From: Magnolia sinica
Lineage: Eukaryota; Streptophyta; Magnoliopsida; Magnoliales; Magnoliaceae
Assembly: GCF_029962835.1 (NCBI RefSeq)
Contig: NC_080590.1
Location: forward strand, 59,332,001 to 59,396,000
Length of the DNA stretch: 64,000 bases
Direction: 5' to 3'
A program made the translations under genes and the position numbers. Positions 59,861 to 64,000 of the stretch are shown here, piece by piece. Each line of letters opens with the position of its first letter. The first letter of the stretch is position 1. The notes under the pieces were generated by a model. The model saw only the letters and a list, made by a program, of their open reading frames with translations, was not told where the DNA came from and did no database searches.

Positions 59861-60730
59861 AAAAATGATGTATCGGCCGATATTTGGGATTATGGAGTCC
59901 AAACCTACTCCCAGTATGGAAAGATAAAATTAAAATGTAAGTTGTGAGTAAAATAGTTTGTCAACAAAACAAATCGACTCAAATTACATTTGGCTTGTCA
60001 AGGAGGAGACACCACACCATGTAGCAAAGCTTCTCAGGAGGTCCGAGATTTATTTAGAGCCATTCTCGATTCTAATACGAAGACTTCTCACACCCCTCAC
60101 CCTACAAGTACAACTACAACCAATACAACTAGCCAAAGAATATATAAAAGTAAGCCTATTATAAATGAAGAAGGGTTTAGAAGAGGAACTGCAATTGCCT
60201 CTGGCTCTAGTTCCAGGCCTTCCACAACCACAAGTAGTAGAGAAGAAGAACAAGAGAGAATTTTAAGGGAGTAAGAAGAACGGGATTACAAAAAAGCCGT
60301 CAAAGAAAGCATGCAAATGACATACAGATCAAGAAGTACCAGACAACAACATCCATCTCTGAGACAACATGATTCTGAAGCAGGCACAAGTTAACCATCA
60401 AAGTTTCTTAAAAGTCTTACAGTATTTTATAGGCGGTTGGGAATCTCATATAAATCAGATCATAAAAAGCATCTAAAAAAACTTCTTACATCAGTGAATG
60501 AGGACGATGGGAAGGGATCCCCACCATCCGATTCAGCAAAGGTGAATGGCCGTTTTTTAGACACATCCAGCTCGGAGTGGCCTAAGAATTCTCCTGCAGT
60601 TGAATCAGTAAAAAGAGAACCAAATGATGAATCTGGTGACGAAGGTTGAGATGGAGGAGGGGGATACTATTACGAACAAGGTTCATATAGTTACATGCCA
60701 CAAAGGCATTCATCATATAGAGGGTATTGA
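59861..60730 (+). pseudogene. Second hAT-family relic: BED finger fused to C-terminal tail
   Basis: One frame with few stops: IWDYGVQTYSQYGKIKLKCKL, stop at the second finger Cys (TGC to TGA), then NKTNRLKLHLACQGGD, PCSKASQEVRDLF, the BED pattern of DUF659-type hAT proteins. It is followed by a Thr/Ser-rich linker, EEEQERILRE, a charged stretch, and a Gly/Tyr-rich end (GGGGYYYEQGSYSYMPQ) like the tails of those proteins. The catalytic core and hATC domain are absent, so this is an internally deleted gene, or N- and C-terminal exons brought together. It differs clearly in type from the BED finger of the gene upstream. Confidence 0.65.
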
Positions 60731-60975
60731 ATGTATGAAAGTTTTACCTAATCTATATGTCAATATGTGCATGTTAGGTTTTTTTACTTTTGATTTTGGA
60801 CATGATGTTGGACATGGCTTATTACGGACAAGGTCCATTTAGTTACATGCCACAAAGGCATTCATCATATAGAGGGTATTGAATGTATGAAAGTTTTACC
60901 TAATCTATATGTCAATATGTGCATGTTAGGTTTTTTTTACTTTTGATTTTGGACATGATGTTGGACATGGTTTAT
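60671..60975 (+). repeat. 151-bp tandem duplication over the relic's 3' end
   Basis: The segment from TTACGAACAAGGTTCATATAG through TTGGACATGATGTTGGACATGG is repeated directly at about 60822 with only a few differences. It duplicates the last codons and the 3' untranslated part. Confidence 0.9.
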
Positions 60976-63028
60976 TTACTTTTGAAGTGAAGAATGTTCT
61001 TTCATGAAGTTTGGTACCAAATTTCATGAAAATCTGCACCAAATTAGACTGATTAGTCGTGAAATTTCATGGTATTTGCCGCAACCATAACAATTTTTTA
61101 TCCATACAACTTCTTAACATCTTGGTTGCACTAAATGTCATGTCTAAAGTGACACAAAATATCATGATATTTTCATGAAATAATGGTACAATCTAACACA
61201 TTGTCTCAATAACTATTGTTTTGTGGGCTATTGATGGTGATTTTCAAGGTAGCCACTATTAGCTTTCAAGATATTTTTCTTCTTAGAAAATGTGATTGAA
61301 TGGCATAGTGCTAGCTTACTTGTTTTGGCCAAGCATAATTTACTGAGTGCAAACACCATCTGGAAAAAAGATGAAAAAAAAAGCTAAGTTGATATACTTG
61401 ATTCTGCCTATAGTCATTGATTCAGATGAAATGCTTAGCAGTAGTTTTTCCTTTTGTGGGTGATGTACTCCCTGTGCTGTAACTGTAAGGTTGTTTCTTT
61501 CATGTCTAGTAGATGGGTGTTATTTTGCTTATAGTTGGTCTGTTTACATTTATTTTCAAATTTTATTTGAATTCTCTTTTTCTTCTATATGTTATTGTTG
61601 TTGTTGTTGTTGTTTATGGGGGGTTCTAGGATAGAATATTTTTTCTTTTTCAAGGAATCTTAAAGATGAGAATACTGGATCTCTAGTGGATGTTCTAGGT
61701 AGGTTAGAGAATTATGCATCCCTTGGAATATGCTATAAAAAAGAGAGCATGGGTGTAGTATCACCTATTTGTCTTCTCTTTCAAATTTGAAGCACTCATT
61801 CTAGAGTTTTCTTGTTGTCTGGGGTCCACCATCGCCATGTGCTAAGGTGTGGGAATTTGCTCATTGGATTGTAAAGGTGCTTCCATGAATGATGTCTTCA
61901 TAATGATGTCCACCATCTCTTATTTTTGTATTTTAGCAATTTTCATTCATTTGTGTAATTTGAAGGTTTGCAAGTTCTATATGTTTTTAAACTCTGTTTT
62001 CTCTTTGCTGATCTCTTAAGAGTGCTATTTGATATGTAAATTAGGTTTCAAAGAGTTATTTAAGCTTGGGGAAACATATCAGGTGTGAGATATGCATAGG
62101 TTCCTTACACATGAGTATAGAATATGGATTTGAAGCGTTCTTTCATCTCTATATGTTTATGATCTTGTTTTTAACTAAGATATGTGGTCAGGCGTTTGAG
62201 TTTATTTGTAATTATCACTGAAAACTGTCTCTGGGTTTGGGTTTTATGCCTGATACAAATACTAAGAGTGCATATGGTTGCAAAATTGAGCTGAAGTTAG
62301 TCTAATGAGGTGAGAATTACTAAACCTTAACATTTGTTTATTAAAAAAAATTGTAATTACATCATTGGGATGGAGTTAAAAGCAATGCAGCTACAGTTGG
62401 GCCCTACCTGTTATAAATGCTTGGAAGCATCACTAGTTTTTTTTTGTTAAACATTCTTATCTTTGATGAAAATGAATGCTTAACAGTCCAATTCACTTGT
62501 GCATCCAAATGCAGCCTGCCTGATTAGTAATTACAGTCCAAATATGGTAAGAGAGAACTCTCCTTCATCCAATAGTGGTTCAATTGTGTTCCTTGCAAAC
62601 ACTTCCCTGCATTTGTAATATTGTGATGTGTGTCTGGTTAATCTTGATCTAATCCCTAGTTTGTAGTATTCTTTGATTTGCTTGCATTACTTCATTCGAT
62701 CAGCCAAACATCTGCATCTTCATTAACAGTGTTTATAATGTGATACTTTGGTTTGCTTACATTATAAAAACTACAGTTTTCCTGTTAAAAGATGTTGCAA
62801 ACAACCTGATGAGTGAGATTACAGAAGGAAAAAAATTGATCCGAACCAATCCGATCTGACTCGATTTTCCTGACCGAGTCAGACTCGGATCGGTCTAGGT
62901 CAGCATGGCTTAGCATCGGATCAAGTCAGATGACCCGGATCGGACCGAGTTCGGGTCAGGCCATGCAGAACTCGGACCGAGTCGAGTTGGGCCCAATCTG
63001 ATTCGACTCGGTCTGATGCCCAGCTCTA
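60976..63028. other. hAT 2 non-coding 3' part
   Basis: No gene seen. A GTT microsatellite at 61593-61613. The final 200 bp (62830-63028) are subterminal hAT DNA with repeated ACTCGG/CCGAGT words, ending in the inverted repeat ATGCCCAGCTCTA. Confidence 0.55.
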
Positions 63029-63036
63029 ATCACAAT

Positions 63037-63374
63037 CATCGAGTCCTCGATCATGATATCTATCGTTACTTGAAGGGACAGGTATATCGGAATCATCGAC
63101 TCTCCAATCATTGCTTGAAGGCTCCAAGTCAAGGGACAATAGGTTCAAATGTAAAGTAGAATGTATGTTATTATCTTCTACGAGAGGTCTATGCCTCACT
63201 TTCTCTACATACAATGGTATTTATGTTAGTGGAATCTGTCCACAGAATAGCATATATGCTTTGAAATCTTCATCATCTTTGATTCTATGTGAATGGAGGA
63301 ATCCATGTAGTGCATCATTGTACACAGCTTTAATTATCAAATCAAATTCATTCGATGTAGTCTTCGTAATCTGA
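63037..63374 (-). pseudogene. MURA-type transposase, N-terminal part with coding repeats
   Basis: From ATG 63374: MYQITKTTSNEFDLIIKAVY, DEDFKAYMLFCGQIPLT, a stop, IPLYVEKVRHRPL, then an Asp/Ser/Asn-rich stretch. It opens a series of about 20-residue repeats (pattern D-I-x-x-P-S-S-N-D-x-Y-H-x-R-G-L-D-D-C) that continues at 54371-54418 and at 44272. The first Met could be internal: the upstream 31 bp end at an inserted LTR. Confidence 0.75.
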
Positions 63375-63405
63375 TACATTTAATGTAGGAGCTAGCGATA
63401 CATAA

Positions 63406-64000
63406 TGTCACGCCCCAAACTCGGAAACCAGGCTCATAAAATTTTCGATCGCCGAATCCGGTGCCGACAACCTCCGTAGTACTCCATTCTCAGCTCCTAG
63501 CATCCATACGCCAGATTCCAATCCTGGGATCCTACAAGGAGGATTTTCCAATGTACATTTAACTCGTAAAAGCAGAACCACAAGTATACCCAAATCACAA
63601 AGACAGCATCATCATTATCACATATCCACTAATATAAACATTTGAATACAATGCTGAAAGGAAAATACATATATCAAAATCAAAGCTCCAGAAGTCAGCT
63701 ACATGCTCCAAGCTCGACGCTGCTGCAACCTAATACCACCTGCACGCATCTATCGTGTATAAGCTTATAAAAAGCTTAGAGGGTAGTGAAAGTGTGTGCA
63801 CAAGGTAAGTGTCAAGCATACAAATACAACGTCAGAATCATACAATGTCGAAAATATTGGCGAAATCATGAATCATACGATATCAAAGTACATAATACAA
63901 ATCAGCTATGCAAATGAGTAGTCATAAAGAATCAAGTATTAGATACCGAGGATGCGATGTAATATGCGGTGCGAATGACCATGTAGGAGTGTGAAGTCGA
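63406..64000 (-). mobile_element. LTR of the same family as the two solo LTRs, copy 3 (partial)
   Basis: Starts TGTCACGCCCCAAACTCG after CATAA (possible 5-bp target copy 63401-63405). It matches the reverse complement of the last 600 bp of copy 1 (14830-15424), including CCTCCGTAGTAC, GGATCCTACAAGGAGGATTTT and the TAAGCTTA..GCTTAGAGGGT region. It runs out of the window, so whether it is solo or part of a full element is unknown. Confidence 0.75.

Larger units (their letters stand above)
54427..63028 (+). mobile_element. hAT transposon 2 (RICESLEEPER type) with a second hAT-like relic
   Basis: 8,602 bp. Ends TAGAGATGGGCAT and ATGCCCAGCTCTA; 8-bp duplication attacaat / atcacaat (54419-54426, 63029-63036; one mismatch). 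Subterminal DNA at both ends is rich in GATCCGG/CGGATC and GAGTCGG words. Contains a BED-type transposase gene at 57535-59620 and a different, core-less hAT gene relic at 59861-60730. The 5' part has an AT microsatellite and 221-bp tandem repeats; the last 2 kb are non-coding. Confidence 0.88.
5684..63405 (-). mobile_element. Mutator-like element(s) with MURA and Ulp1-type genes, split by six insertions
   Basis: Both genes run on the minus strand: a MURA-type transposase (right) and a DUF1985 / coiled-coil / Ulp1 gene (left). That pair is known from Kaonashi/KI-type plant MULEs. Six later elements with readable target duplications split it, and without them about 12.6 kb remains, a plausible size for one such MULE. 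Outer borders are not resolved: the left limit is where similarity to an internal duplicate stops (about 5684), and the right side is cut by an LTR at 63406. Two adjacent related MULEs remain possible, because a similar 3' flank follows each gene and terminus-like words occur near 28.88 and 29.68 kb. Confidence 0.65.

Overview
This is plant nuclear DNA made almost entirely of transposable elements nested in one another. I see no host single-copy gene, no rRNA, no tRNA and no prokaryotic features. The families present (CACTA, MULE with an Ulp1-type gene, RICESLEEPER-type hAT, Athila-type Ty3/gypsy, Sirevirus-type Ty1/copia) place it in a flowering plant. The many units of the type GGGCCCACC..TTGATGTATG..CCGTCCATC suggest, weakly, a magnoliid or another early-diverging angiosperm; that is inference only.

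Layout: 1-3825 is the 3' part of a CACTA (En/Spm) element: the end of a TNP2-like gene, a TnpA-like (Transposase_24) gene, palindromic subterminal repeats and a terminus reading TAGTG. 3829-5680 holds no recognised feature. From about 5.69 kb to 63.405 kb the DNA is best read as a Mutator-like element (MULE) or two adjacent MULEs, coded on the minus strand. It has a MURA-type transposase on the right (42.3-44.3, 54.37-54.42 and 63.04-63.37 kb) and a DUF1985 / coiled-coil / Ulp1 (C48) gene on the left (6.7-9.3, 15.4-16.9 and 27.0-27.2 kb). Arrays of an inverted 11-bp core (GGTCGTGGTTG) are scattered between and inside the genes.

Six further elements sit inside this unit, each with a target-site duplication I could read: solo LTR 9276-15424 (gttgt), Athila-like gypsy 16904-26993 (ttatt), solo LTR 30821-34625 (tatat), hAT 35208-41553 (gggctagg), Sirevirus-like copia 44278-54365 (tagtc), and hAT 54427-63028 (at[t/c]acaat). 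A seventh insertion, another LTR of the same family as the two solo LTRs, starts at 63406 and leaves the window. Subtracting the six insertions leaves about 12.6 kb of older MULE sequence. Conceptually removing the gypsy, the copia and the second hAT brings the interrupted MULE reading frames back into register.

All the genes belong to transposons and all appear inactivated by stops, frameshifts, deletions or altered catalytic residues. The window records sequential insertion and decay rather than a working pathway. The least explained parts are the inverted-core arrays, the tandemly duplicated coiled-coil exons in the Ulp1-type gene, and the duplicated 3' flank that follows both MULE genes.
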